Position numbers and translations under genes: made by a program
In this document: one piece after another, positions 46,302 to 54,613 of the stretch
Position numbering within the stretch: position 1 is the first letter of the stretch
Layout of the letters: each line of letters opens with the position of its first letter
Source of the DNA: an uncultured Bacteriovorax sp.
GTDB lineage: Bacteria > Bdellovibrionota > Bacteriovoracia > Bacteriovoracales > Bacteriovoracaceae
Assembly (NCBI GenBank): GCA_946481315.1
Contig: CAMLMH010000004.1
Coordinates: 1-64,000 of the forward strand
Direction: 5' to 3'
DNA length: 64,000 nt
Notes under the pieces: model-generated
Database searches by the model: none
Told to the model about the DNA's origin: nothing
Seen by the model: the letters and a program-made list of their open reading frames with translations, nothing else

Positions 46302-46588
46302 TCTATATAGCCCTCACTCAGTTCTTTACCTTCACTGATCGTGCAGGGTGCTTTTTTAGAAGTATTGCCAAAACAGATCCAGCTGCGCAGAAGATTTACT
46401 TCTACAGAATTCACTCCGCCGTTATAGGCAGCATAGCTCAACGGATCCAGTGTAGAAGTTACCAGTGTGGCATTGGCAGGATTTATATTGGCCACTTTTG
46501 ACCGGACATAATATTGATAGACCCGGTATTCTGCCTGAGCAGAAACCGTAAGGGCCAAGAAGATACTGACGCTTAAAAATTTATTCAA
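46298..46588 (-). CDS. small secreted protein with TTG start
   Basis: 96 residues from TTG 46588, which overlaps the upstream TGA (TTGA) and has GGAG five bases before it. It gives a clean signal peptide (NKFLSVSIFLALTVSAQA). GTG at 46603 is an alternative. Mature part EYRVYQYYVRSKVANINPAN with two Cys (ICFG and APCTI) suggests a single disulfide. The stop overlaps the next gene's ATG. Unknown function; conserved coupling suggests the trio works together. Confidence 0.65.
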   Translation of the reverse strand: MNKFLSVSIFLALTVSAQAEYRVYQYYVRSKVANINPANATLVTSTLDPLSYAAYNGGVNSVEVNLLRSWICFGNTSKKAPCTISEGKELSEGYIE

Positions 46589-46890
46589 TGCAGCTCCGGG
46601 CACTGATCAAGGATTTTTCCTTCAACCAGTTTGAAAAATGCTTTCATAAACAGTCTGCGGTCTTCATCATTCATAGAAAGCAGAACGGTTTTTTTGTGTT
46701 CCAGCTGGCGGTGAGTGGAAACTTGTTTGAATAATTTTTTTGCACGTGCTCTTTCCAGCCCCGTGATTTTCTGAAAACGCTTCTCTTTTAAGTCCGGATC
46801 TTTCATCCAGCATTCCTGGAACAAAGGGTAGTGGCCCATAGTTCCCATTTTAATAAGTGCCTTCATTGATTCTTCAGGACGATAAAGCAT
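46585..46890 (-). CDS. small cytoplasmic protein, function unknown
   Basis: 101 residues from ATG 46890; a GTG at 46929 would add 13 residues. Basic, helical (KRFQKITGLERARAKKLFKQ) with a C-terminal LVEGKILDQCPELH. No signal peptide. First gene of the coupled trio (this, the small secreted protein, the coiled-coil protein). Confidence 0.65.
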   Translation of the reverse strand: MLYRPEESMKALIKMGTMGHYPLFQECWMKDPDLKEKRFQKITGLERARAKKLFKQVSTHRQLEHKKTVLLSMNDEDRRLFMKAFFKLVEGKILDQCPELH

Positions 46891-47034
46891 GTTCAAAGAA
46901 ATCCTCCACGATTCAAAAACCCAGCTCACACATTAATCTTACTGGACTAAAGGGCCTTTGCTCGAGAGGGTAAGTATTACCAAGATGATTAGCCGACATG
47001 AAACATCGGATAAATTTTCCTGTTAAGAGTGTTG

Positions 47035-47063
47035 TTGGTCATTTTTTTAATTGGCCCTATAAT
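47035..47063 (+). promoter_or_regulatory. sigma-70 promoter of the barrel-protein gene
   Basis: TTGGTC (47035-47040), 17-nt spacer, TATAAT (47058-47063, perfect). The ~42-nt leader holds a CCC-GGCAAAA-GGG hairpin and AGGAAGG before ATG 47112. Elsewhere in the 221-base gap 46891-47111 I see only an AAAGG-G-CCTTT palindrome and a GCCGACAT at 46992 without a matching -35. Confidence 0.6.
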
Positions 47064-47111
47064 GAATAGGAAAGGTCCCGGCAAAAGGGCAGTTAAACCA
47101 GGAAGGTTATT

Positions 47112-47981
47112 ATGAAAGGCTTAAAATCATTATCTCTATCATTAGCAGTTCTAACTTCGCTAGAGGCCCGGGCACTGGTTGACTATACAGAATCCTCAAA
47201 CAGCGAACCGGCAAGATCTACCTCCCGTCCGCAATCTGTTCAGAGAGTTGACGGCAATTCTTCAAGGAGTCTTACCTGGAAAGCTGATTATTCTTTGATT
47301 ACCAATTATGAGGCCATGGAAATTAGTGGCAATAAAGTGGGAGTAATGAATGTCGCTGCCCACGTTCAGACCCCGTTTAATATTTATCTGGAAGGATCTT
47401 ACTGGCACGCCAATACAGAAAATGGCTCTCAGGCAGGTAATCCAAAATTTATCCTGGGATTTAACTGGCTACGTTTTGGTTCTCCTTCAGAAGAGGCCCG
47501 GCTCAACCTTTATGGTGGAATGAGGCTTTCAGCAAAAGATGAGTTAGCAACCAGCCGTACTGATAAAATTTTTGGTGCTGAAACAACAAAAAGATTCGGA
47601 ACTTTTGGACTGGGACTTGGTTATGATTTAACAATGACCGGAACTAAAAAACGCTCCGATGAAATGCAGGTGGGAAATATTCATCGCATTGTTGCGAGCG
47701 CAGGATGGATGGTTTCAAACGACATTCAGTTTGAGATTGAAGCGGAAAATTTCAAAGTATCACCCAGCACAAAAGGTGCCGGTCTGAGCGAAGCTGCAAA
47801 TTTTTCAACTCTATCTCCAAAACTTAACCTTGGACTAGCTCCGGCAGTAAACCTGGAATTAGGAGCACGTTTTCGCATGAAGAAAGCAAAAGAAAGTTTA
47901 AATCTGGCCAGTGCCGGATTATTTGACCTGCATGGTGTTCAATCGAATTCACTCTTTGCCGGTCTGAATCTAAGTATATAA
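47112..47981 (+). CDS. outer-membrane beta-barrel-type protein
   Basis: 289 residues. The signal peptide of about 21 residues ends ARA. After a Ser/Pro-rich linker (about 27-52) come alternating strands typical of barrels: YSLITNYEAMEISG, VGVMNVAAHVQTPFNIYLEG, LNLYGGMRLSA, FGTFGLGLGYDLTM, NDIQFEIEAENFKV and the C-terminal NSLFAGLNLSI, which ends in an aromatic/hydrophobic strand. Twelve or so strands can be counted by eye. No known porin family recognised. The next gene begins at the base after its stop. Confidence 0.75.
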   Translation: MKGLKSLSLSLAVLTSLEARALVDYTESSNSEPARSTSRPQSVQRVDGNSSRSLTWKADYSLITNYEAMEISGNKVGVMNVAAHVQTPFNIYLEGSYWHANTENGSQAGNPKFILGFNWLRFGSPSEEARLNLYGGMRLSAKDELATSRTDKIFGAETTKRFGTFGLGLGYDLTMTGTKKRSDEMQVGNIHRIVASAGWMVSNDIQFEIEAENFKVSPSTKGAGLSEAANFSTLSPKLNLGLAPAVNLELGARFRMKKAKESLNLASAGLFDLHGVQSNSLFAGLNLSI

Positions 47982-48902
47982 ATGATTTTTAAAAAGCCTC
48001 TATATTACTGCAATGAATGCAAGAGCATAATCAACAATGAAGATTCAATGCTTTTCATTGACGATCATTCAATGAAAGGCTTTTGCTCAGAATCCTGTAT
48101 TGAAGATTTTTATCTTCCGATCGTAAAACATTTTGAAAAAGAATTCAGTGGACTGCTGGAATCGCATGGACTGAAAGAAACTCCATCCGAATTAAAGATC
48201 GATCACGACCTGATTAACACAGTCTTCAAATCTCCTGATGAGATTTATAGATTCTCCAATCATTTTGGTGAAAGCTTCTATCATTTTTTTAAAAAATTCG
48301 GACTGGAAACAGTGGTTGTTGTGGCCTCTGTTTTTCGACACGAACCATCCTTTATCTTTGGTGCAACGGTTTGTGCCTCCGGTGTTTTTTTAAACGAATA
48401 CAGGCAAGGCGAGATGCTGTCCGTATCTGAATGGACAAAAAAGCGAATCCCTCCCGGACAGACTAAAAACATCGACGATAACCGCGACACCCCGGAAGAT
48501 AAAATTGAAATCAGCGAAGATGATGCTCAGTTCATTCAGCTGCTGGAAAGTAAGAAATCAAAACTACTGGCGCAAGTACTGCTAAAACGCAAAGAAAGCG
48601 ATATTGGCATAGAGGCCTTTGGTGACTATGAATCCTGCTTTCAGGAAACTCTGGAACATCCTGATGAGGTATTCGAACATAAAGACAATGAAGGTGACAC
48701 TTTTTTTAATTATATAAAAAACTATAATCTGGGAAAACGGAAAGAAGATAATTTTTTCTATATAGTTTCTTGCTTAAAGAAACAGACCAATCAGTCAACT
48801 GAGACAATGGTTTATCCGGTTTTAGGAATGCCCACGAATGACATGGAAATGGTCCTGGAATTCAGTTTGGGAAAACAACTCTCAGGACCACTCAAAAATT
48901 AA
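47982..48902 (+). CDS. zinc-finger (TRASH/MYM-like) protein with two repeated modules
   Basis: 306 residues, start directly after the preceding TAA. N-terminal treble-clef finger: C10 and C13 (YYCNECKS) with C35 and C39 (GFCSESC), as in TRASH/MYM-type fingers. Two related modules follow: SPDEIYRFSNHFGESFYHFF then VVVVASVFR (about 74-118), and HPDEVFEHKDNEGDTFFNYI then FFYIVSCLK (about 224-265) with a closing VYPVLGMPT. The module resembles the PBECR2 group of barnase/EndoU/RelE-like nuclease domains, a low-confidence inference. The C-terminus has no signal peptide or membrane helix. Co-transcribed with the barrel protein. Confidence 0.65.
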   Translation: MIFKKPLYYCNECKSIINNEDSMLFIDDHSMKGFCSESCIEDFYLPIVKHFEKEFSGLLESHGLKETPSELKIDHDLINTVFKSPDEIYRFSNHFGESFYHFFKKFGLETVVVVASVFRHEPSFIFGATVCASGVFLNEYRQGEMLSVSEWTKKRIPPGQTKNIDDNRDTPEDKIEISEDDAQFIQLLESKKSKLLAQVLLKRKESDIGIEAFGDYESCFQETLEHPDEVFEHKDNEGDTFFNYIKNYNLGKRKEDNFFYIVSCLKKQTNQSTETMVYPVLGMPTNDMEMVLEFSLGKQLSGPLKN

Positions 48903-49607
48903 CTAAAATGACTGGTAAACGTACTGGCCAACTGATTTGAAAGCATCACAGTAGGCCGAGTTTCCATAAGCAAGCATATTCATACACCCCTGATATGCTG
49001 CAAGAGTCATCATGACCCGGTTAAAAACCGGATAAAAGTAACTTGTGTCTTTAAAGAAAATAACCCCATTGATGGATGCATTTGTGTAAGAAGAATACTT
49101 TACAAAAGTAACTTTTTTAACTGATTTTGGATCAGGAAAAGATCCGCACATCGGGTTACCTACGTAAATGGAATTGCTTCCGCTGGAAGTTGTAGGAATG
49201 AAGCAAACATTGACATCACCATTGCTTCCAACTGGCGGAGTTTTAATCTGAAAGTAAAAAGTATTTCCATCAGTGCTGGATTTACATAGCGTATGCGGGC
49301 CTAAGTGAGTGCTGTTAGAAGCAAAACCATTTACACCGTCAGTAGAGAACTTACAGTGTTTGGCATCTTCGGGCACAGCCGAAGCGGAGCCTCCCGTTCC
49401 AGTACCTGTTCCGGTTCCCGTCTCTGTCCCTGTTCCTGTGCCGGTCCCTGTCCCGGAACCTGATCCGGTATTTGACCCCAGATTAACTCCTATAGGACTT
49501 GTAGATGTTCCTTTTAATGCTCGTTGAGAACGAGGTGAATCACAGGCGGAAAGAAGGAAGAGTAAACTCATCCCGAGAACGACAGAAACTTTATTTTTCT
49601 TCTTCAT
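48903..49607 (-). CDS. lipoprotein with Gly-Thr repeat linker
   Basis: 234 residues from ATG 49607 (AAAGG seven to eight bases upstream). Lipobox LLSAC at the end of an N-terminal signal peptide marks it for lipid modification. A linker of about 11 Gly-Thr dipeptides (hexanucleotide repeats 49395-49467) separates the anchor from a C-terminal domain with several Cys (DAKHCKF, HTLCKS, VNVCFIP, NPMCGS, GCMNML, AYCDAF). The stop abuts the convergent gene's stop. A near-consensus FliA promoter lies upstream. Confidence 0.75.
   Translation of the reverse strand: MKKKNKVSVVLGMSLLFLLSACDSPRSQRALKGTSTSPIGVNLGSNTGSGSGTGTGTGTGTETGTGTGTGTGGSASAVPEDAKHCKFSTDGVNGFASNSTHLGPHTLCKSSTDGNTFYFQIKTPPVGSNGDVNVCFIPTTSSGSNSIYVGNPMCGSFPDPKSVKKVTFVKYSSYTNASINGVIFFKDTSYFYPVFNRVMMTLAAYQGCMNMLAYGNSAYCDAFKSVGQYVYQSF
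49395..49467 (-). repeat. hexanucleotide repeat encoding Gly-Thr dipeptides
   Basis: Degenerate tandem GGN-ACN units coding (GT)n interrupted by one Glu. Synonymous variation between units suggests age or selection against perfect repeats. Length changes would keep the frame and alter the linker of the lipoprotein. Confidence 0.85.
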
Positions 49608-49648
49608 ATCAATGCCTTTTGCAAAGAGGACACTTTTAGTCCTTTGGC

Positions 49649-49675
49649 TTATCGGCAAAGTTGAGTAAACATTTA
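49649..49675 (-). promoter_or_regulatory. sigma-28 (FliA)-type promoter of the lipoprotein gene
   Basis: On the minus strand TAAATGTT (49668-49675), exactly 11 nt, then GCCGATAA (49649-49656). The -10 is identical to the FliA consensus and the -35 matches 6 of 8, with C before TAAA as in CTAAA. Start near 49642, leader about 35 nt with a Shine-Dalgarno. Confidence 0.65.
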
Positions 49676-49725
49676 GCAACAAATCAGAAATTAAGCATAA
49701 ACGCCCATTATGACGATGAGATGTT

Positions 49726-50994
49726 ATGCTGAAAAAGACCATATACCTGACTATTGCTCTGGCCTTGTTGCTTGTTTTCGGGGCCTTGCTCTGGATAGCG
49801 CCTTATCACATCTATACACTTTCACTTACGGAAGGTGTAAACACTACTTTCCTGGTTATGAAACCGGCCAGAGATGTTCTTTATAACGGTCATGAAATTA
49901 ACATTAACCATCCGGCTGAAATGACTGATGAAGCTCTTTATCAGACCTTTCATTTTGCTCATTTTGAAATGCCTATGCCCTTTAACCATCCCGGATTTTC
50001 TATGATTCCAACTATAAAATTAGAAGGAGCAGGTCCGCGGTTAGGGGCAAGCTTTATGAACGGCAAAGACTATGAGCTTTTTTCTTTTATGCTGGAGAGA
50101 ACCTACAAACTAAACACGACTTTAGGCGATCAGAAACTTTTCATTCTACCCGTATTTAAAAATTACATGGCCCGCAAGAATCAGGAGGATGTCTGGCGTG
50201 ATCTGTATGAAAAAAAATTATCGCTGCCGTCTAATCAGGGAGAAAGCTTCTGGGCATCACTGGATAAACTCAAAAAAGTCAGCTACTACGATCTGGTCTA
50301 TAACCTGTTTATCCTGTACAACCGGCATTTTTTGATTCCGCAGGAAGTTTTGCATATAGGATTTTTAAAAGGCCAGAATATGGGACTGGTGGAACTTCCT
50401 TCGGATGATCATCGCTACAAAAAGGAAAGACTATATCTGATGGAAAATGGAATTGTTTATCCTCTAACAATACGTACACGATTATTTAACAAAACTGCTT
50501 TAAATTTTCGGGCAAAACTATTGAGCGAAATTAAAATTAAAAGCAACAGTACTGATGCCGCAATACCTATATATGCCCAGTATAAAAGACTTCCCTATGG
50601 TCAAAGAGTGGATCAGCAGGGGATGACCTATCTTTACTCGGCATGGTCTCATGATCTGAACAATAAAGACTTTATCCGTGTCATTATTCTTTTTCTGGAG
50701 CGGGGAAAACTAAACCTGAAATTCCTGAAGCCCTTTTATGAATATGCCTATAAAAAATTCGGCTCTACACTTTCTTCCGACAGTGAACTGCTTTCAGAGA
50801 CTGCAGAAGAGAAATTAAAAAGGAAAATGGATGATGAACTCTCGGCCGAAGTCAGTATAGAAAAAGACAAGATAACGCCGACTTTTGAAGGTCAGTTCTC
50901 AAGTGACGAAGAAAAAGTAAAATACTTTCTGCAAAAAGCAAAAGACCAGAAATTTAATTCTGACGAGAAAGAAAAAGTTCTGTCGATTGAATAG
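49726..50994 (+). CDS. membrane-anchored protein of unknown function
   Basis: 422 residues. One N-terminal transmembrane helix or uncleaved signal anchor (about 5-27), then a soluble extracytoplasmic domain. Aromatic-rich middle (FHFAHFEMPMPFNHPGFSMIP in parts, VSYYDLVYNLFILYNRHFLIP), then a charged helical C-terminus (EEKLKRKMDDELSAEVSIEKDK) ending in a Glu/Lys-rich tail. No motif recognised. Divergent from the lipoprotein gene (118 bp) and convergent with the next. Confidence 0.7.
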   Translation: MLKKTIYLTIALALLLVFGALLWIAPYHIYTLSLTEGVNTTFLVMKPARDVLYNGHEININHPAEMTDEALYQTFHFAHFEMPMPFNHPGFSMIPTIKLEGAGPRLGASFMNGKDYELFSFMLERTYKLNTTLGDQKLFILPVFKNYMARKNQEDVWRDLYEKKLSLPSNQGESFWASLDKLKKVSYYDLVYNLFILYNRHFLIPQEVLHIGFLKGQNMGLVELPSDDHRYKKERLYLMENGIVYPLTIRTRLFNKTALNFRAKLLSEIKIKSNSTDAAIPIYAQYKRLPYGQRVDQQGMTYLYSAWSHDLNNKDFIRVIILFLERGKLNLKFLKPFYEYAYKKFGSTLSSDSELLSETAEEKLKRKMDDELSAEVSIEKDKITPTFEGQFSSDEEKVKYFLQKAKDQKFNSDEKEKVLSIE

Positions 50995-51013
50995 CTAAGA
51001 CTGCCCTTGGGAC

Positions 51014-51973
51014 CTAAAGTTCAATACCCACTCCCAGGAAAAAATTCATACCGATAAGATGGGTAAATCCACTGATGGTATTGTCGTTTTTATCTGTGAG
51101 TTGCTCGATTTCCATGACCCGGTAACGCTTGAGTCCCATACCGGCTTCGATATGATATTTATTTTCCGGAAAAAAAACCAGACGGGTTGAAATCTGTGGG
51201 CCCCATACAAATCCACCGGATTCATTTTCATAATTATTTTTTACATCAGTGAATGTCGTGACAGAAAAATCCAGTGAACCGTAAACATCGAGTAAAAAAA
51301 GGGGATTGCGCATGAGAGTCATACCCAGCGTGGGATTAATCATAAAGTATCCAAAACTGAACCCGTCTGATGAAATAAAAGAATAATCAAAACCTGCACC
51401 CCAGAAATAGCGGGAAAACTCTTTCCGGTGAATAAACTGTGCCCTAAGTCCCAGCATTGAGCTTTTTTCTTCACCGTCTATTGACTGAAAAACTGATTTC
51501 AGTTCATCTCCGGTAAAAAAATTATTTATGGACAAATAGGCTGAGTTGTTCTCAGAGAGTTTTTCATCAGGTGGTTTTATAACGATATCCACATCGTGTT
51601 CTTTTGGCGCCCCGTTTTTAGCAGTAATGAGTTCACCTTCATCCGTCTCGTACCGAATGTCTTTTATCTGTATAAAGGCCAGCCGTCCATGGACCACCAG
51701 TGGTACAAGCTCGCGGTTAAGCTTACGCGGGTTTCCGACAATGATAAGTTTACCGTTGCTGATGAATCCCAGGGGGGAATTCATATTTTCATCAGCATAA
51801 ACAATGGCCTTGGGTGTAGCAATGCGGGCGGGATATGTATTTCCCAGTTTTTGCTGAACATCATCGGCTGCATTTGTGGATTTATCATCGGCCAGAGCAT
51901 CCGCCCCCGTATATATCGTGACGAATGATGAAAGAAGCCCTAGAATGAGCGAAATCTTTTTTAACTTATGCAT
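51014..51973 (-). CDS. secreted protein with SH3-like N-terminus and outer-membrane barrel
   Basis: 319 residues, signal peptide ending near ALA. Residues about 45-110 (ATPKAIVYADENMNSPLGFIS, GKLIIVGNPRKL, VVHGRLAFIQIKDI) look like a bacterial SH3-type domain. From about 140 on, alternating strands (FWGAGFDYSFIS, FSFGYFMINPTLGMTL, LDVYGSLDFSVT, GPQISTRLVFFP, HIEAGMGLKRY, LIGMNFFLGVGIEL) form a small barrel ending in a canonical outer-membrane terminal strand. Probably an outer-membrane protein with a periplasmic domain. Only 26 bp separate its ATG from the gsk start. Confidence 0.72.
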   Translation of the reverse strand: MHKLKKISLILGLLSSFVTIYTGADALADDKSTNAADDVQQKLGNTYPARIATPKAIVYADENMNSPLGFISNGKLIIVGNPRKLNRELVPLVVHGRLAFIQIKDIRYETDEGELITAKNGAPKEHDVDIVIKPPDEKLSENNSAYLSINNFFTGDELKSVFQSIDGEEKSSMLGLRAQFIHRKEFSRYFWGAGFDYSFISSDGFSFGYFMINPTLGMTLMRNPLFLLDVYGSLDFSVTTFTDVKNNYENESGGFVWGPQISTRLVFFPENKYHIEAGMGLKRYRVMEIEQLTDKNDNTISGFTHLIGMNFFLGVGIEL

Positions 51974-51999
51974 CTTTAAAAAATTATAAGGGGCATTCC

Positions 52000-53298
52000 T
52001 TGAAATTTCCAGGTAAAAGAAAAAGCAAACATTACTTCCCTGTCACCGAATCAGGTCGTATTCCTTTCGATCCTGATTTTTCCGAACGCGGATCAGTTTA
52101 CATCGTGGGCGTTGATCAGCTGATTGTCGATATCGAAGCGAATGTCAGCTATGAGTTTCTGGAAAAGTATCAGATCCAAAAAGGGGAGTCCGTTGTCTTC
52201 CCCGACAGAATAGTTGAAGAAATTTATCAGGAGTTAAAAGCACAAGGCCTGATCCTCGGAGAATACGCCGGAGGAGCAATCGGAAACACCCTTCACAATT
52301 ACAGCGTGCTGAGTGCTTCAAGATCAGTCGCCTTAGGTGCGATCTCCAAAAATATATCGGTAGGTGATTATGCTTTTAAATACATCTGCACCACCAATTC
52401 CTTCGTTGATTTTTCTTACTTAAAACCGGTGGAAGGACCCATGGGCAGAGCTCTTTGTCTGCTGACTCCCGACCGGGAGCGCTCATTTTTAATCGGAAAA
52501 GGAATCATGAATGAGCTTTCTTCTGACTTCGTCCCGGAAGAGCTGATCAAAGGATCATCCATCGTGCTGGTCTCTGCCTATTCCCTGCGCGATGAAAGCT
52601 CAAAAATGTTTAAGGCCAACCTGCGCGCCTGTGAACTGGCAAAAAAACATCAGGTGCCGGTTGTTTTGTCACTCGGAACCAGTTCACTGATTAAATCCAA
52701 AAAAGATTTCTTCCTCAACTTCATCAAAGACTATGTCAATGTCTGTGCCATGAATGAAGAAGAAGCTCAGGCCCTGGTGGATGAAACCGATCCATTGCAG
52801 TCCTGCCAGAAAATCCTGGAACTGACCGACCTCGTTCTTTTGACTGTCGGTCCAAGAGGTCTGTATCTCGCCTCACATGTCGATGATGATTTTAAGCGCG
52901 AAACAAAAGACATGATTCATTCCAAATCCATTGCGGAATACAATAAATTTGAATATTCGCGGGCAATGCTTAAGATCAACTGCAAAAATCCGCTCAAAAT
53001 TTTCACTCACATCAACCCTTACATGGGGGGGCCGGGCGTGATTAAAAACACCAATGGCGCAGGCGACGCGGCCCTTGCTGCGCTTTTACACGATATCGTC
53101 TCCAACACTTATCACCGTCAGGTTTCTCCACAATCTCCAAAACATAACGCTCAGTACTTAACTTATTCATCCATTCACCAGGTGAGTAAATACTGTAACC
53201 GCGCCAGTTTTGAAGTTTTAAAGCAGAATTCACCGAGACTGATTAAAGGACTGCCCAATCGCGAAGAAAGTCTTGAAGATGCCTATTGGGACATGTAA
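52000..53298 (+). CDS. gsk: inosine-guanosine kinase
   Basis: 432 residues, TTG start with AAGGGG seven bases upstream. The N-terminus MKFPGKRKSKHYFPV is, from memory, the same as that of E. coli Gsk, and the rest follows it closely (VGVDQLIVDIEANV, AGGAIGNTLHNYSVL, INPYMGGPGVIKNTNGAGDA, SPRLIKGLPNREESLEDAYWD). PfkB/ribokinase family, with the GAGD anion hole and catalytic Asp in NTNGAGDAALAALL. Phosphorylates guanosine and inosine to GMP and IMP in purine salvage. Useful to a cell consuming prey nucleosides. Confidence 0.93.
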   Translation: MKFPGKRKSKHYFPVTESGRIPFDPDFSERGSVYIVGVDQLIVDIEANVSYEFLEKYQIQKGESVVFPDRIVEEIYQELKAQGLILGEYAGGAIGNTLHNYSVLSASRSVALGAISKNISVGDYAFKYICTTNSFVDFSYLKPVEGPMGRALCLLTPDRERSFLIGKGIMNELSSDFVPEELIKGSSIVLVSAYSLRDESSKMFKANLRACELAKKHQVPVVLSLGTSSLIKSKKDFFLNFIKDYVNVCAMNEEEAQALVDETDPLQSCQKILELTDLVLLTVGPRGLYLASHVDDDFKRETKDMIHSKSIAEYNKFEYSRAMLKINCKNPLKIFTHINPYMGGPGVIKNTNGAGDAALAALLHDIVSNTYHRQVSPQSPKHNAQYLTYSSIHQVSKYCNRASFEVLKQNSPRLIKGLPNREESLEDAYWDM

Positions 53299-53345
53299 CA
53301 TTTTTTATCGGATCATACTTTAATCATCAAGGAAGAGAGAAATTT

Positions 53346-53876
53346 ATGAAAAAGCTGTTACTCGTTCTCGCTACGATCATAAGCACTACGGCCTCGGCCA
53401 TCGACTTCGGTTGTGTGACCGAAATCCCGACGACAACTTTTGTTGCCCAGACAGAAGATGATTTTGTACAAATTCAGCTCTTTCACCATAACGGCGTCAA
53501 ATACGCTCCGGTGTGGAATAACCTCATCACCATGAATGACCTTCCGGTCATCACTGAAAGAGCAAAACTTCTGGCCGAATTAGGCGAGCATCTTAAATTT
53601 TCAATGCCTTCTAAAAACTGCCAGATCAATGGCAATCTTCTTAACTGCTTTGGTTTTCAGCCATCCATTGAAATAAACGGTCATCAGGTTTCCCTATGGT
53701 CAGTCTATACTGTGGCCTCAACGGAAGTCAGCCATGCCGGCGAGTTCAATTACATCGAAGCTAATTTAGCACTGGATATTGACGGACAGACGGTTTTTGT
53801 TCCGATGAAATATTCAGACTGGGAATGCTTTAATAATTTTAAGAAAAAAGGACATCTGAAGAAGCCGCTTTTATAA
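53346..53876 (+). CDS. small secreted protein, function unknown
   Basis: 176 residues from ATG 53346 (AAGGAAGAGAG upstream). The signal peptide of about 18 residues ends ASA before IDFGCVTEIPTTTF. The mature part is beta-rich with four Cys (GCVTE, KNCQI, LNCFG, WECFN), likely two disulfides; the region EVSHAGEFNYIEANLALDID is strand-like. No family recognised. Followed by a terminator shared with pyrF. Confidence 0.7.
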   Translation: MKKLLLVLATIISTTASAIDFGCVTEIPTTTFVAQTEDDFVQIQLFHHNGVKYAPVWNNLITMNDLPVITERAKLLAELGEHLKFSMPSKNCQINGNLLNCFGFQPSIEINGHQVSLWSVYTVASTEVSHAGEFNYIEANLALDIDGQTVFVPMKYSDWECFNNFKKKGHLKKPLL

Positions 53877-53880
53877 AACA

Positions 53881-53910
53881 AAGGCCTCGATTGAGGCCTT
53901 TTTTATTTTT
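53881..53910. terminator. terminator between convergent genes
   Basis: AAGGCCTC-GATT-GAGGCCTT followed by TTTTATTTTT: an 8-bp stem with a T-tract, after the secreted-protein stop (53876) and just before the pyrF stop codon region on the other strand. Confidence 0.9.
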
Positions 53911-54607
53911 AGTTTTTTATATCTTTTAAATCCACAATTCGCTTCTGCAGATCAAAGGCCTTCGTCAGCGATCGACCCATCACCAGATAATCAGCTCCTA
54001 AAGCGAATGCTTCTTGTGGAGTTGCTACTCGTTTTTGATCCTGAACATTCACTCCGCTGATTTCGTCAGCGAAGCGGATTCCGGGGGTCACGGCCAAGAG
54101 ATTTTTAAACTGTTCTTTGACCATTTTAGCTTCAAGGGGGGAACAGATGACTCCGTCAATTCCGGAAGTCTCTGCGAGCTTAAAAAGGCGTTTGAACGCA
54201 ATTTCCGGGTCTGTGATGCCATAGATATGATAAAGGTCAGAAGCTTCCAGAGAAGTGAGGAAACTCACACCTAAGATTTTGCAGCGGGGGATACTGTTTC
54301 GCGCTTCCCGGAGGGTTTCTTCCAGCATTTTTTCTCCTCCGCCTAAATGCACAGTCAGCATATCAATCGGAAGATTTTTTAGCGAATGAACGGCGCGGGA
54401 GACAGTGACTGGTATATCGTGCAGTTTCAGGTCCAGAAAAATTTTTTTCTTATAATCGTTGTGGATTTTGTGAATCAGGTCTGGTCCGTATTTAACAAAA
54501 AGTTCCAGTCCGACTTTGACAAAAGTGAAGGGATTATCCTCTCTTTTTAGAAAAGTATCAATGTCATCGAGACTCATCTGATCGAGGGCAACGATAATCC
54601 TGTCCAT
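53909..54607 (-). CDS. pyrF: orotidine 5'-phosphate decarboxylase
   Basis: 232 residues. Converts OMP to UMP, the last step of de novo UMP synthesis, in the cytoplasm. The catalytic signature FLDLKLHDIP carries D59, K61 and D64; later VTPGIRF and GADYLVMGRSL bind the phosphate. Lies seven bases after the fused carAB gene in the same direction, so pyrB, carAB and pyrF form one pyrimidine operon. Confidence 0.96.
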   Translation of the reverse strand: MDRIIVALDQMSLDDIDTFLKREDNPFTFVKVGLELFVKYGPDLIHKIHNDYKKKIFLDLKLHDIPVTVSRAVHSLKNLPIDMLTVHLGGGEKMLEETLREARNSIPRCKILGVSFLTSLEASDLYHIYGITDPEIAFKRLFKLAETSGIDGVICSPLEAKMVKEQFKNLLAVTPGIRFADEISGVNVQDQKRVATPQEAFALGADYLVMGRSLTKAFDLQKRIVDLKDIKN

Positions 54608-54613
54608 CTTTTT

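Noticed and set aside
46992..46999. GCCGACAT as a FliA -10 before the barrel gene
   Set aside because: No TAAA-like element stands 11 nt upstream; the nearest, TAAGTATT, is at 13 nt and matches poorly. A perfect TATAAT further down is the better promoter.
47064..47111. Leader of the barrel protein as a c-di-GMP or preQ1 riboswitch
   Set aside because: CCCGGCAAAAGGG and nearby A-rich bases are suggestive, but the leader is only about 42 nt and lacks the conserved second stem of the c-di-GMP class and the preQ1 pairing pattern.
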